A stretch of 64,000 bases of DNA from Ixodes scapularis (GCF_016920785.2 NW_024609857.1:9257618-9321617); one strand, 5' to 3'. Counted from the stretch's first letter, positions 1 through 11,407 are shown. Made by a program: numbers and translations. Notes: generated by a model not told the origin, from the letters alone.

Positions 1-152
1 AAAATTGCCGTTTCAGTAGGAGAACACAAACTAAGAACTGCTAAGAACAAAAATGGAATAGAAAAAAAAAAAAGTTCTTTTTTAGCACAGTGCAGCATCC
101 CAACAAAATTGCAAGATTAGGTCTTAGATAAATTCCTATTGACGTTTGCCAG

Positions 153-510
153 GCGACCCGAGAGTGCAGCCAAAGCAGCAGCAAGAACTTGCATCCCCGA
201 CAGCCATGGTTCGGCCCACGCGCAATGACGACAAGTCGGAGGCTAGGTCGCAGCCGCAGCGCGAGATCTCGAGCCAGACCGAAGGCAGCATTCCTGTGTC
301 TGCTGCCTCGAGCCGGACTTCCCCGTTTCCATCGTACCGTGGGCCGAGTCCTTACGTCGAAGACCGCGTGCTGACTCCGACCAAGGTTCGGATCGCTCAC
401 AGGGCACGTTGGCCCCTGACGGTCCCGAGCAGGGAGTTTGGGATACAGACGGACATCTCACTTCCCTGTGGCTGGAGTGGCTGCGGACCTTCCCGGGAAC
501 TCGTTGCCAG
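153..510 (+). CDS. Gene A, first visible coding exon
   Basis: The acceptor is TTTGCCAG at 145-152 after a modest pyrimidine tract. The donor is CCAG|GTGGGT at 511. The exon has two leading bases, then codons from 155 (DPRVQPKQQQEL...), and ends with two bases (AG). The residues are Ser, Arg, Gln and Pro rich, as in a disordered region. SSQTEG and FGIQTD are short motifs of the kind that bind LC8. The open frame runs on to 568 past the donor, but the composition changes there, which supports splicing at 510. Confidence 0.65.
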
Positions 511-3500
511 GTGGGTGGCATTGTTTGTCACGTCTTTGAGCGACTTCGCTTTCCTCTTTGAAACATAGTTTTTTTACGGCGGAGCTGTTAAGGGCTAGTT
601 TCCCCAGTTTCGTGTCCATCACCAAATAAATGTTGACACAAAACTGTGGATAGCTACTGTCATCTATGAGCGACAATGGCAACCAGACAATTGGCTTGCC
701 GGTCATCTGGTTGCCGCCGTTGCTCATAGAAGGCGGCAACCATTCCAGCCTTTTCACTCTGGTTTTCACCAGAGTGGAAATGCTTTAGACGTCGTCCTAG
801 AGGTCATCCTTGAGGTCATCCTTGAGGTCGTCCTAGAAGTCGTCCTCGAGGTCGTCCTAGACGTCGTCTCTGAGGTCGTCCTAGACGTCGTCTCTGAGGT
901 CGTCCTAGGCGTCGTCTCTGAGGTCGTCCTAGGCGTCGTCCTTAAGGTCGTCCTAGGCGTCGTCCTTAAGGTCATCCTAGAGGTCGTCCTATGGGCGTCG
1001 TCCTTGAGGTCGTCCTACCATAGTACAGCTTCGCTGGTCTTCCTTCACCAGAGTGGAAAGGCTGGAAGTTTTCCACTCTGAAAGAAAAAAAGAGTGGCGT
1101 GATGTTGCGAGAAACCGTCACGAAATAACTGTCATGTGCTTGGCAAATTTAGTGAACATACCCGCGTCCTGTTGAGTTTGGCGAGAGTGTGTCCCGCTGA
1201 TGGCCTCGGCGTGATGGGCATTGCATGGCTCCATGGTGCGACACTGTGAAGTGCTGTGACATCACATGGCGTCATAACTTCGCGCAACTTCATTACGTCA
1301 ATAGACTACTTCCATAAAGCCCTGCATGCAACACGGCGCATGTTGCACTCTGGGAACTAGTTGGCCAGGGAGGAGAGTGCCATGCTTTCGGTTTCGATCG
1401 ACACGTCGACAAGAGGTTATACACAAAGCGTGGATTATAAACGGCCGTTATTTTATGTTTTCTGGTCCCGAGAGCGTCGTTTGTTGTCTCTAAACTAACC
1501 TAAATGGCCAGACCTCAAAGCTTTAGCACAAGCCTGAGACGTATAGCTTGTCTTAGTGCATGCTTGTTGTATTTTTGTACTTAAGTTTTTCTGTTAGCGT
1601 TTTGAGGTATGTGGACGAGCCAGTGCTGGGAATCTCGACGCTGCAAAGCTCGGGGATCTTGCTTGTGTACGAATCAACGAGCTGTAGACACCAGTAAGTA
1701 TGCATACATCGAGCTCGCGCCTTTACATTAGTGTTGTTGATCAGGAAGTTTGTTTCGTGCGTCCATAGACGAAATATAAATTTTTGCAATTACTGTTTTT
1801 CTTAATACGCCTGAGTATGCGAGGTAAAACTCGGAGGCGCCATTGAAAAGCTCCATTTGAACACACTTCTCATCGCTTATCTGTACTGCCCCGCAGCACT
1901 GCACGAATTCGTGATGTCCCCACCCGCTTGCATTTCACTAATATTCAACATTGCATATACGCATAAAGTTATCCTGCAGTCATATAGGCACATTCGCACA
2001 TACAAACCGTTTTAAGAAAGCAAAAGTCGAGCACTTGTGTGAAGAATGTCGCACCATTCGAAGGAAGTGCGCCGGACGGGCGTGTACGGCGGTGCGCCAA
2101 ACGAGCGAAATTATTCAAAGCGCATTTGACGGTTGCTAATGGCCATAATATTTGTTATGCGTTTGCTTTCTTCCTGCCTGAGTGTGCCGATATAATTTCA
2201 GGCACACCGTTCAGGCACAGATTTTGGGCGTCGGTAAAAGGTCGTCCAAAAAGGTTTAGTGAGGAGTAGGGGACGCTTGTTAGGGCCTCCGTCGTAGCTA
2301 GCCGATCTCAGTGTTTGCGAAAACTTAATCTTATATCAGCATAAAATTTGAGTGTGAGATATGTGATGACATGAGGAAGACATCATAGTAACTTTTGTGC
2401 AGTAGTGAGGTCGAATTTATAGCGTTTCCCTAAAAGTTAATGCGCCAACGCTGGCTCAACTTTGATACTCCTGTGAGGATGCGGTTTGCTTTTCGCTTGA
2501 TAAAGTGGCAAGAAGCGGACGTTTGGCAAACAAAATACGTGTAGGGCTCAAGGTGACCAAATTTCAGTTGTAGTTCACTGGTACTAGACGGGATTACTGA
2601 CACGAGCTCAAAGATGCACTCGTGGGGTGAGGTGACTAAGCCACGTCTTACTACGTTTGCATACGCACGCACAATATCCGGTGTTTTGGGAACCAAGGAA
2701 AGTGCCCCTCCTTTCGTTTTTGCATCGCTCGAGAATGAGTGTATTGTACATTCGTGAAAGTCAGATAGTCAAAAACGCAAGCAGCGCGTTCGGTCGCGGC
2801 GTGATAGCATGAGATTAAGCTGCTCAGTCGAAACCGAAACTGAGGGGCCAACTAGTTCCCAGAGTGCACTGCATGGTATTTCGCCGCGATGGGGCGCGTC
2901 GGTTTTGGAAGAAGTCTATTGACACTATGTGTTACTCCGATCCAGTGCACGGGTCAGAAAGTTCAATGTCTACATTGTGATGGCAAGGAAATGACGGATT
3001 TGGCATAAAGTCAAACCTAAAGTCAAACCTAGCTATACCTAATTAAGTGGACTTATTAATCTTGCTATATGCAAATATCCTTTCTTGAATCTCGCAGTAA
3101 AAAAAAGAAGAATCTCAAATGATGAATATAGGTTTTCAGGGCATCTCTGCCTAACACATGCCCCTGCATAATAGCCACAGTTTACTTTTGAAAATTTTAC
3201 TACAATGCTTCACAAAGTTTCCGTGTGCATGTGACTGCAATATTTGTACTTTTTGAAATGTTGATTGCAGTGGGTTAACCCCGCTAAGCACGCTTCTTGC
3301 CGAGGGCTGGTGCACTGCAGAGCTCGCTTCCGCATCTGTTGCTGTATTGCTTCCCCGCAGTGCACCGGTGCTCGATAATAAGCGCGCTGAACAGCACTAA
3401 CCTACCACGATCAACACTTAAAAATGATAACTATCACAGTTCATCTCAAAGCGATTATCAGATAAGCAAGCCCCAGTTTCAGCCTTGGAAGGACCTATCT

Positions 3501-6500
3501 CGGTCTTCTTTATTTTACGGCTGCCACACATAAAATAACATGGCTAGAAAGAAATGTCCTTCCTTCAAGTAGAACTTGCGTCATCGCCCCTTCAGGTTTC
3601 TTTAGGCACCTTGTAACTGCACAAACTGCTTTCAATTCTTTCATCCGAAAAGCTTGCCAATGTGCCAACCTTTCTGTCCCAACCAGCATGCAGGACCCGG
3701 TCCAGGACTCTCCAGGGTGCCACGGAAGGCGGGTGCAGCACAGCCGACCAATGAAAGCCATCCACAAGGAACTGCTTGCCCCTTCAGGCTACGCACCTAT
3801 GACCAACTTTCACGCAGACCGCAAGTTACCGCCTAGAATTCCGCTGACGAGGGCAGCCAACAGCAGAGGCAGCCCAGAGAGGGCGGGCGTTGGCCGCAAC
3901 TTCGCCTCCCAGCAACTCGAGAAGCTGCAAGAGTTCCGCAGGCAGCAGTGGGAGAGGGATCCAGGCTCACGAAGGTCGAGGGTCACCCCACGTGCTGCCA
4001 GGGAAGGCAACACCGGAACCCTGCTGCGTGCTGGGAAAGGAGCCATGGCCACTCGTGGAGCAGAAAATGGCCGGTGGGTGAATGCTGTGGTTTCAATTCA
4101 GCATAGAGCTTATATAACAAATACGGTTGACTTGCGGTAATTCAAAGTCGCTTTATTCTAATTCTTGGTTAGTTTGAAGCAGGGGTATGGTCCCGGCAAT
4201 TGCACATAATGTCCACGGAAAAAATCGCTTAATAATTCTAAGTTTAACCGCCGTGACTGGTTAATTCGAAGGATTTTGTATAGTGCTCGAGAAGTCCGGC
4301 AACCCTGGTGGCACAAAAAAGCTTCACAGTCGTGCTGATCAAATCTAATTTGCACCTGTACACACTTTAATGCTTTTATCTACCGTGTGTAAGATCAAGA
4401 GAATGAGCGCAGCGCACAACCAAGCCGCCAGGCGACCGAACCAGTTCAGCGGCCAAGCGAAGCCAGCATGGCTGCAGGCACTCTCATCGTGTGTCGTTTC
4501 CACGGGAGTTGCGGAAGTGAACGCGGCACGTACGGTCAACGAAGATTGGTTTGAGGCATCATCCAGCCCTACGAGATGTTTTGTCCATCGAATATATCGA
4601 TGCCAACAAGCATGCCGTGGTCTGCAGTCCCCTTTCGGACCCCGAAATCGTGCGAGTGGTTAGGCTTAGGAACGGTCACATTGCTTTCCCTGCCCAATGG
4701 CAGAGTGCCGTTGACGCGAAAACCAGTTGTGGCACCACAGTGTCAATTTTGCATTTTCTAAGCCTAAAAATCTGCTGAAGGTGCTCGCACTCAAAGAAAG
4801 GTTTGCAATTTGCAGAGCATAGTTAATACTGTGCAACTTCATTAGCAGAATGTTGCGAGTTTTTGTTGGCAGAGACAAGCGAAAACAGATTTTAAGCAGC
4901 GAGTACTAAATAAAAAGCAAACAACTTTAAGCAGCGAGTACTAAATAAAAAGCAAATAATTTAAGAATATATATTTTTTTTTGAGGTATATGTTTAATTT
5001 GAAGTGTTTCGCTTTCCCCATGAGCTTCGAATTATTGAGTCGACCTCATAATAAACCTAGAGCATGGGAGTTCTCGGACTGTGTTTCCTATGAACCCAGG
5101 GTTCCACAAAGTACTCTTATGAGTTCCTCAGGTTTTCTCAACCATCCCTTCCAGGGCGAAGTATTGTTTCCCCATATAGAGTAGAAATTTAGCAGATCCA
5201 AGCCACCCGCCAGTGCATAGCTGTGTGCCCGGCTCTCCCTAGTATATGTGCATTATGGTCCAAGAGGTCCGTACGCTTCTGCACCATTTTACCGCATCAG
5301 TGCTGAGTCTGGGAGGGTTTCCCCGATCGTTGATCGAGAGCAATAGGGTTTTCTCAAGTTGGAAAGGTTTGAGGACCCCTTGACTTAAAGGAAAAAGAGG
5401 CCCGCCGTTTTCTCGCATATTTCGGCCGCCTCGGAACGGCCGGGCATAGAGACTGACATTAGCTGTCCTGGCGGGTCCGGATTTCCGGTGAGGCTTCAAT
5501 ACTTGCGAGGAAGCAGCAAAACATCACTTGTTAGGTCGGTGCTCAAGTCTTTTTTAGCTTCTTTTTGCGAGAAAACGCCTACATTGTGCGTGCTATAAAA
5601 AGAACAACTAAAGTTGACAAGCAGCTGAACAACTCAAACGTGTCACGGCATGACGAATGCGCCTAACCTTTCGTCCGCTTGCTTTTTCCGGTCTTCCGTC
5701 ACACTCTTTGTCCTTCGTTCTCTTAGGACCACCGACGTTGGTACTTACGCTTTGCCCCTCTCTGCTCCTGCCCTTACCTCCCCACTTTTGACAGAACTTT
5801 TTACGGTGCAAAACATACCCCATCGCAGTTGTAGCTTGCGCTAATTTGTCTCGGATGGCTATCTTTGAAAAGGTTTAGGTTATTGAGATTGTCGAGGAAA
5901 TTGTATGTGGAAGGCTGCTTCACGCGTATGCACTTGACTGTGACCGAGTGCTTCATGATCTCTTGCGACTGCTTACGACGAGAGACCTCACTGGCGCCGT
6001 CTGCCAGGTAGTCCTGGAACACTTCCTGTTTTCATTAATATCCTAATTTTTTATGTATCATTCTTTCATCTTGGGCTCGAAATACTTCTTGACAATGATA
6101 TATAAGCAACCGATTCTCACAGATGTTCCGTAGGTTTGATCTTACAAATAGTGCAAAGGTTCCAGTCTAGTAATATGCAGTTCCATGGCTATCTGAAAAA
6201 TGGCGCTAATGCGTTCCACCGACCCATGGCGTGTTCCTAGAGGTGTTCACTGGTCGCTTTTCTACCAACAATCGTGTTCGGTTGGCGGCACGGCATATAT
6301 TCGTTGGCAGTGGCGTGCAGCCATTTTGGGTCGGCGACATCCGTTTGGCACAAAATTAGATTGAAGCGTCGTTTGAGACATACCCTTGAAAAAATGTTTA
6401 TAAATAAGAATTTCCTTACTTTCGCACATTTTGAAAATATACAGGGAGACGAGCAACGGAATTCTCTTTCACAGTCGTATATCCTGTGGTAGGCTAGAAG

Positions 6501-9500
6501 GGGCAGGAGGTATGATTGCAGAGAATTTTGAGCCGCTTTAAAAGACCTCTCCGGTGCTTATTGAAGTTGTGAGGCAGGCTCATTGGGGTTTCCTCTTCAC
6601 AATGCAGGTGCACTTTTACGGCAACAGCTGTTAGTAAGAGCAGTGTGTGGTTGTCCTTCCCAAATATTTGCAGTGCCTCGAGCGTGCACGCGCAGCCACG
6701 GCACGTGTCGAAAGGCAAGGAGCGCGTGCTGGTGACCGGGCATTGGGAAACGAAGCGAAGAGCGTGTGCTGGAGGGCACGCTTGAAAGATTCGCCGTTCT
6801 CACGTGGAGCTGTGACTGTAGCTGACACGCCATTGTGTCGGCGCATGCTTGCGACCACCCAAGCAAACAAACTTGCAAGCCGTACGGTTATAGACCTTGG
6901 AAATTTTTGTAGCAAGAACAAAGAATGCATTTTCTAGTTACTGCACGCCGAGGAGTCGTGTCGTAGATCGAGTACGGATCAGGCGCAGGAGTGGAATCTC
7001 GAGAGAGAGAAAGAAAACAGCGTGAAAATACTCTGAATCATACTCTGGAGGTGACTCAGAAACAACAATGAAGCTCGAATGATAGCAAATCACACAAGCA
7101 CCGGGCTACTGTAGCCTTGACATACGTTACACGATGGCATAAAGGCACTCTGAATGTTTTTGCGTATACGAAGCAATACAGTCCTACAGTTACTCTCATT
7201 TATTTTTCTTCTTTTTCATTTTCTTTGATTTTTTTTTATTAATTTATGTTTTAGTGCAAGAGAACCCACCAAGGTGCCCTCTCGCGAGCCAAGCTGCTTT
7301 GACGAAGAGTCTCAACACGACCCGAACACGACGACTCAGAGCGATGACGAGGACAGCAACGACCCAACGCTCCTGGCTTCCCCAGCGTGCCACTCCCTGA
7401 GGTCTCCTCCCGTTCCGGCACTGCGCAAAAAGGTTGACTTCCCGTCGCCACAGGGTCGCGCAAACCTCGCATTGCTGGGGTCCCCTCCGCCCACGCGGAA
7501 GCGGTGGCGCAGCCAGGAGGTCTACATTCCCCGGCAGTCCTTCGGGGACTCCTCGACGTCTCAGGGGGAGGACTGGATGTCTTCACCGGGCCGGCGTGAC
7601 GAAAGCAGAGTGCGGCCCGCTGCGGCAGAACGCCATCGCTCTGTGAGTGTGACCGGATGCGGAAGGGTCCGCAACACCTCCCCGTCTCCAGTCAGGCAGG
7701 GTCCGCGGAGCTCCTCCCAGGTGAGAGCAACAAGAACTGTGACTGTGTTAAGAGATGGCTGAGACTGAACACAACCTACGTAGCAATGTCATTACCTCAT
7801 TCGTGTAATAGACTCTTTTCAGAAGTCTGTGCCAACGCCTACTCGTCATTGTTTGCTCACATACATTGAGCATGTATTGAACATGAGCGAGGGCTGCGTC
7901 AGCATTCAGTGTGAACTCGGTTCAGCTTGTGTTAAAAACGAGCGCTGCGTCAGCGTTTGGCAGACACTCTGATCTAATCACGCTCTTCGTGTCCAAGCAA
8001 TGGCGAGTGCCAATGTTGCTTGATGAACTTGTGGAAAGGGCTCTTACCTGGCCCCTACCACAAATTTTGTAGCCACACTTTCCTTTCCAGTCTTAGGGGG
8101 TCACCCTGCTTATATGTATAGCCAAGAAAACTTTTCTCTTTTTTCAAAAATTGTTTAAGATTTTTTTAATTTTTTGCGTCCTTCAATTTTAGCCATCTGA
8201 ATGCTGGCTAGACACCTAAAAGTCCGAGTTCTAATAACATTGTCGGAAAGTCTGCCACTGAAAAAATCCCTCAGTGGCCGAAGATGGTTAGTTTTAAAGA
8301 GATGGATTTGAGATCAAAAATAGTTAGAATGGGGAATATTTTTAAAACAAATTATTGCTCACTTTGTCTGACACTGCTTTAGAAGATTCACGCACAACTT
8401 TGTCGGTATTATAAAACAGTCAAGAGCTGTTCAGATATGCTGCTAGACTCGAAACATGGATCTAAATTTAGTAGAGGTCATAGTAGAGAAGCCCAGAGAC
8501 GAGTAGTAGCTAAAAAGTATGAGAACTACACCGTCTCAGTTCAGCTCGCAACAGGGAACCATCTACAAGCCTAATGCCTCACTCTTGCTTTTCTCAAGGT
8601 TTCTAGAGCTCTTCGCTATACTCAGCTAATCAGTGAGTTTTTCTCAAATATCCAGGCTAAAAATGGAAAAGATGGGGAATTGAATTCTTCACTTGCGGTA
8701 GGCTACCTGATGCTACATGCATTCTTCTGTTTCTCTGACTTGACCTTTGCATCGTGCAATATACGTATTTCAGTGGGCCACAGGCATAAGTTGCTTGCTT
8801 ATCTGTGGTGGACGGTCGAGGTTGGAATTAGTCTGATTCTGCCATCTCGGTCCAACGACCAGTGTGACCTCAGTGGTATGGCGCTGAAACAGGTCTCTCA
8901 CGGATAAGTCTTTATTGCTGCAAGTGTCGTTGCTGTGCTGTTGTATGCCAGGAAACACATGTGAGCTTCTCGCTTCATGATCCAACATGTGCTTGTTCAG
9001 TATGCACCAACCAATCTCCGGAATCCAATGCGGAGCGCAGGTTTGTCTGCTTCTTGTACAGGTGTTGCACCGATGTCAGAACGCCGAGCTCTGATTGGCT
9101 TCGATTGAAAGGATGGGTAGACTTCAATGCTAGCTGCATTGAGATCTAGTACCCATTATTCTTCCAGTTGGAGCCATGGAATGCTCGGTGTTTTGACATC
9201 ACCGCAAGCTCTGCTCAAGAAGCAGACGAACTTGCGCTCTACATTGCTTTGTAGCTAATGCCTTGAAGAGCTGTATGTTCAGTTTTTCATTCTAAAAGCG
9301 TTGCCTTACAATGAAGCTCTAATATGTAATGAAGAATTGATGTCAATGCATGATGGCATAATTGAGCATGTGTCAGCAATAAGTGATATTGTTTAGGAAC
9401 AGCACACGGAAGTCATTGCCTTATCCAGATTGAAGTTGTTTGATATTGTGAACTAAACTGAGGAATGGAAATTAATGAGGCCAATCTTTGGAGACCCTAC

Positions 9501-10483
9501 TATTCTTGTTTGAGTACCTACTTAAAAGCTAGGAAAGTTGAGTTTGTGTGAAAAAGAGGCAGTGGTGTGTCATGTGCAATGAAGTCAGTAGACTGGCATG
9601 AGGAAAATTGTCAGCGCAGAATTGCATTTGCCATGCCTACCAGGATCCCTTGGTGCACCCGGAGATTGTCACGGGCCGTCCAACTCCGAGACAAGACAAG
9701 ATCTTGCAGCAGTTGTCTTCACTGAGGCAGGTGAGAGACTGGAATTGCTGTTTGACCCTTTGGCTTCAATACATTTCGCTTGAAGGTTGAGGCATGGACT
9801 TAATTGGCATCAATGCTACTGCCGACTTTAAGGCTGATTCACACTTGCATTTGACTACGACTGACTGTACCACGACCGGTTTTTAAGCCTTGCGAGTGCT
9901 TATGACTGGCTATGCTGCTGCACAATTTATGTTATATCAAACTGAGTACGATTCGGTGTGAAGCCACAACCATAAACAAGAAGATACCTGCACATTGATA
10001 GCCATTTTGATTATCACCATGCTATTGCTGCAGTACAGCATTACAGCAGTACCTTTGTAAACTGACTTGGTGCTGTACAGTCTTAAGCTTCTGGCTGTTG
10101 GTAGGCACTGTAAATAAATAAATACCTAAATAGCTGCACCATGCTATTGGTGCAATAATAACAATGGCTTTGCAGTGACCTTTCAGATCTTTAAACTTTA
10201 GGGGTTTCCATTCACTGGCTGATATTTTATTTTAAAGAAAGTTTGTGATGAATTCATTGTTTCTCGAAATAAAGTATGCTTGTTTTAGTACACTATGTAT
10301 TAAACATAGAGTAAATGTCACATTCCCAACGTGCATCGATTCCGTTGGAGTTTTCATATTTTCAAAGGTCTACATTCAGATATCATTAATGTATGTAGTA
10401 CCACTAATGTGACACTCTGATTTCAGGGTTTGCTCATCAAGCAACGCGAGATGGAGAACAACTTGCTGAAATCCAAGACCTAA
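153..10483 (+). CDS. Gene A: spliced gene for an unidentified basic Ser/Pro-rich coiled-coil protein (C-terminal part)
   Basis: Five coding exons join at 510/3687, 4073/7255, 7720/9644 and 9730/10427. Every acceptor is AG, every donor is GT (GTGGGT, GTGGGT, GTGAGA, GTGAGA), and the phases agree: two bases left over meet one base, twice, then two phase-0 junctions. Four independent agreements make chance unlikely. The product is rich in Ser, Pro, Arg and Gln and has no membrane segment. A helical stretch (QLEKLQEFRRQQW) lies in exon 2 and another (DKILQQLSSLRQGLL) at the C-terminus. Exon 1 carries FGIQTD, close to the GIQVD/TQT consensus bound by LC8 dynein light chain. The layout and the SPPVPALRKK stretch are loosely like centrosomal or microtubule coiled-coil proteins such as CCDC66 or CSPP1, but I cannot confirm a family. 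Upstream exons lie beyond the window. Introns hold MITEs and other repeats. Confidence 0.7.
577..765. repeat. Dispersed repeat family R1, copy 1
   Basis: This stretch matches 57890-58062 over most of its length, from a shared GCTGTTAAGGG..TAGTTTC start through a CATCTATGAGCGAC stem. It contains an imperfect inverted repeat (about 659-737), whose sharper version is in copy 2. It lies in the first visible intron of gene A. No coding potential is seen. Confidence 0.6.
790..1018. repeat. Minisatellite with a 12-bp unit (GAGGTCGTCCTA-like)
   Basis: About 19 head-to-tail copies of a 12-bp unit vary mainly as GTCGTCCTAGAG, GTCGTCTCTGAG and GTCATCCTTGAG, with a partly 24-bp higher-order alternation. 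Read on the minus strand it gives a Thr/Arg repeat, which is a by-product of the unit length and not a gene. It is flanked on both sides by copies of CCAGAGTGGAAA and its complement, so it probably grew inside a small palindromic element. Confidence 0.85.
1297..2922. mobile_element. DNA-transposon remnant with terminal inverted repeats of about 85-100 bp
   Basis: GTCAATAGAC at 1297 is mirrored by GTCTATTGAC ending at 2922. Inside, CACTCTGGGAACTAGTTGGCC (about 1350-1370) is mirrored near 2850-2868, and similar sequence joins the blocks. The 1.6-kb body has no transposase-like frame, so it looks like a non-autonomous or decayed element. It lies in the gene A intron between 510 and 3687. Confidence 0.6.
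3687..4073 (+). CDS. Gene A, second visible coding exon
   Basis: A strong acceptor (CTTTCTGTCCCAACCAG, ending 3686) is followed by one base and an open frame from 3688. The donor is GGCCG|GTGGGT at 4074, leaving two bases. Length and phase fit both neighbours exactly. The translation is basic and hydrophilic, with a predicted short coiled coil (FASQQLEKLQEFRRQQWERD) followed by Arg/Ser-rich sequence. An ATG at 3688 could suggest a start, but the phase match and acceptor favour an internal exon. Confidence 0.7.
4130..4700 (+). mobile_element. Tigger/pogo-like DNA transposon remnant (possible)
   Basis: The region contains typical TTAATTCGAA-type stretches (GGTTAATTCGAAGGATTTTG near 4258). A broken frame at 4390-4665 reads NEDWFEAS ... 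IEYIDANKHAVVCSPLSD, then EIVRVV. An acidic or aromatic tail followed by a DxEIV-type segment is the pattern of Tigger-type DDE transposase C-termini as I remember them. Frameshifts break it. It lies in the gene A intron 4074-7254. The assignment rests on pattern memory only. Confidence 0.35.
4701..7254. other. Intron of gene A, no further gene recognised
   Basis: Apart from the coding-like fragment at 5850-6022 this intron shows only short A/T runs and fragmentary frames. A possible acceptor (CAAATATTTGCAG, ending 6673) precedes an open stretch, but it would end in the wrong phase for the flanking exons, so it is not called. The intron closes with a long T-rich tract running into the acceptor at 7254. 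Confidence 0.5.
5850..6022 (-). pseudogene. Coding-like fragment of unknown origin
   Basis: On the minus strand about 57 codons from 6022 down to 5850 read without a stop and with high G/C third positions (FQDYLADGASEVSRRKQ ... VKQPSTYNFLDNL). The neighbourhood is otherwise non-coding. It has no convincing acceptor or donor and sits antisense within the gene A intron, so a retro-copied or transposon-derived fragment is most likely. I do not recognise the protein. Confidence 0.3.
7255..7720 (+). CDS. Gene A, third visible coding exon (acidic then Ser/Pro/Arg-rich)
   Basis: A long T-rich tract ends in TTATGTTTTAG at 7254. One base completes the codon from the previous exon, then the frame from 7256 reads AREPTKVPSREP. 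The donor is CTCCCAG|GTGAGA after 7720, at a codon boundary. The translation starts acidic (QSDDEDSND). It then has a short SPPVPALRKK segment, and then Ser/Arg-rich sequence (SPGRRDESRVRP, NTSPSPVRQGPRSSSQ). SP and RxxS sites suggest phosphorylation. It looks largely disordered. Confidence 0.72.
9025..9250. mobile_element. MITE family M1, copy 1 (imperfect palindrome)
   Basis: Termini near AGCGCAGGTTTGTCTGCTTCT (left) and AGAAGCAGACGAACTTGCGCT (right) are inverted copies. The interior has GAGCTCTGATTGGCT facing a degraded partner. A second copy with the same ends and stem lies at 28374-28580 in an intron of gene B. About 220 bp, non-coding, in the gene A intron 7721-9643. Confidence 0.7.
9644..9730 (+). 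CDS. Gene A, fourth visible coding exon
   Basis: The exon is 87 bp, 29 codons in phase 0, reading DPLVHPEIVTGRPTPRQDKI and on to LSSLRQ. The acceptor is TTTGCCATGCCTACCAG (ending 9643) and the donor GAGGCAG|GTGAGA. An alternative acceptor at 9619 would add eight in-frame codons but has a poorer pyrimidine tract. The exon starts the C-terminal amphipathic helix that continues in the next exon. Confidence 0.75.
10427..10483 (+). CDS. Gene A, last coding exon and stop
   Basis: The acceptor is ACTCTGATTTCAG, ending 10426. The exon codes for GLLIKQREMENNLLKSKT and then TAA at 10481-10483, in the phase given by the previous exon. With that exon it forms a heptad-like Leu/Ile/Gln helix (ILQQLSSLRQGLLIKQREME) at the very C-terminus. 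Confidence 0.75.
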   Translation, partial: GLLIKQREMENNLLKSKT

Positions 10484-11279
10484 GGGCTTTGCCATGCATT
10501 GTTGTTTATTAAGCGACTGACCAAGTGTTCTGTGTTGCTTTGTCTATTTATGTGCTCATTGTAGTTTCTCTTCAATGCATACCTGACACCTGAAGATACT
10601 CATACATTTCTGAGATCAGCACAGTTTTTATTCTGAGAATTGGGGATTCCAAAAAAAATATTGAGGCTTTTTCCCATGCTGGGGGCTTCTCACGCCTGCA
10701 CTGTTTGTGCAGCATTGTTGCATGCACTCTTATATAATGATGCAGTTGCATGTGTTAAAGGGACCAACTTGTTGCAGTTTTTATAGAGGGTGTTTTTTTT
10801 ATCAGTAGTAGGGGCAGCTGTTTCATAGATTTGCAGACGTTCAATGCGAGGTTAACTATCACCACCAGTTTAATAATTAACTCGAACTGATTCAATCAAT
10901 TTTTTATTTACTGGTCTTGGGATTAATGTTTTATATATAATTTCTGGTTTGCAGGTAGCCATTACTAGAGGCTGAAGCAACTTTCTAAATTTGCAGAAAG
11001 GCAATGTGATTTGAGTCAATTTCCAAAGAAAGGCAGTGGGCTAAAAACAGTTAGTGTTTGTTTTTAGGCCGTTTAATTTTCAGTATGGGTGCAAAAAGTG
11101 TGCTGAAAGTCCCATCCATGATGGTGCATAGAACAATGACACTCAACACCAACTGAGGAAAACCTTTTTGCTAGTTTCATGTCTGTTACATGCTGCTGAT
11201 TTAATCAAATGTGAAAAATTATCCACAGCATTGCACTTTTTAGTCACGATTGGTGTAATCTGAGCTAGTTGGTTACTCA

Positions 11280-11407
11280 TTATGAAAAAACCAGCTGAAC
11301 TAAGGAAAAGGTAGAGATAGAAAGAAAGACACCCGATCGCTGGCCAGCGATCGGGTGTCTTTCTTTCTATCTCTACCTTTTCCTTAGTTCAGCTGGTTTT
11401 TTCATAA
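11280..11407. repeat. Perfect 128-bp palindrome with no spacer
   Basis: I compared 11280-11343 with 11344-11407 base by base. The two 64-bp arms are exact reverse complements that meet at TGG|CCA. Flanking bases (11279/11408) do not pair. As RNA it would be a 64-bp hairpin with no natural loop. Such exact symmetry suggests a very recent event or a fold-back artefact of sequencing or assembly. Confidence 0.95.

Noticed and set aside
766..975. Thr/Arg-repeat protein on the minus strand
   Set aside because: It is simply the 12-bp minisatellite in translation.
790..1018. CRISPR array
   Set aside because: 12-bp units without unique spacers, in a eukaryotic genome: a minisatellite.
6674..6740. 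Extra gene A exon after CAAATATTTGCAG
   Set aside because: Its possible donor gives a phase that fits neither 4073 nor 7255; direct joining of 4073 to 7255 already works.
11280..11407. microRNA precursor or bacterial-type terminator
   Set aside because: The hairpin has no loop and no mismatches, unlike miRNA precursors, and the context is eukaryotic.
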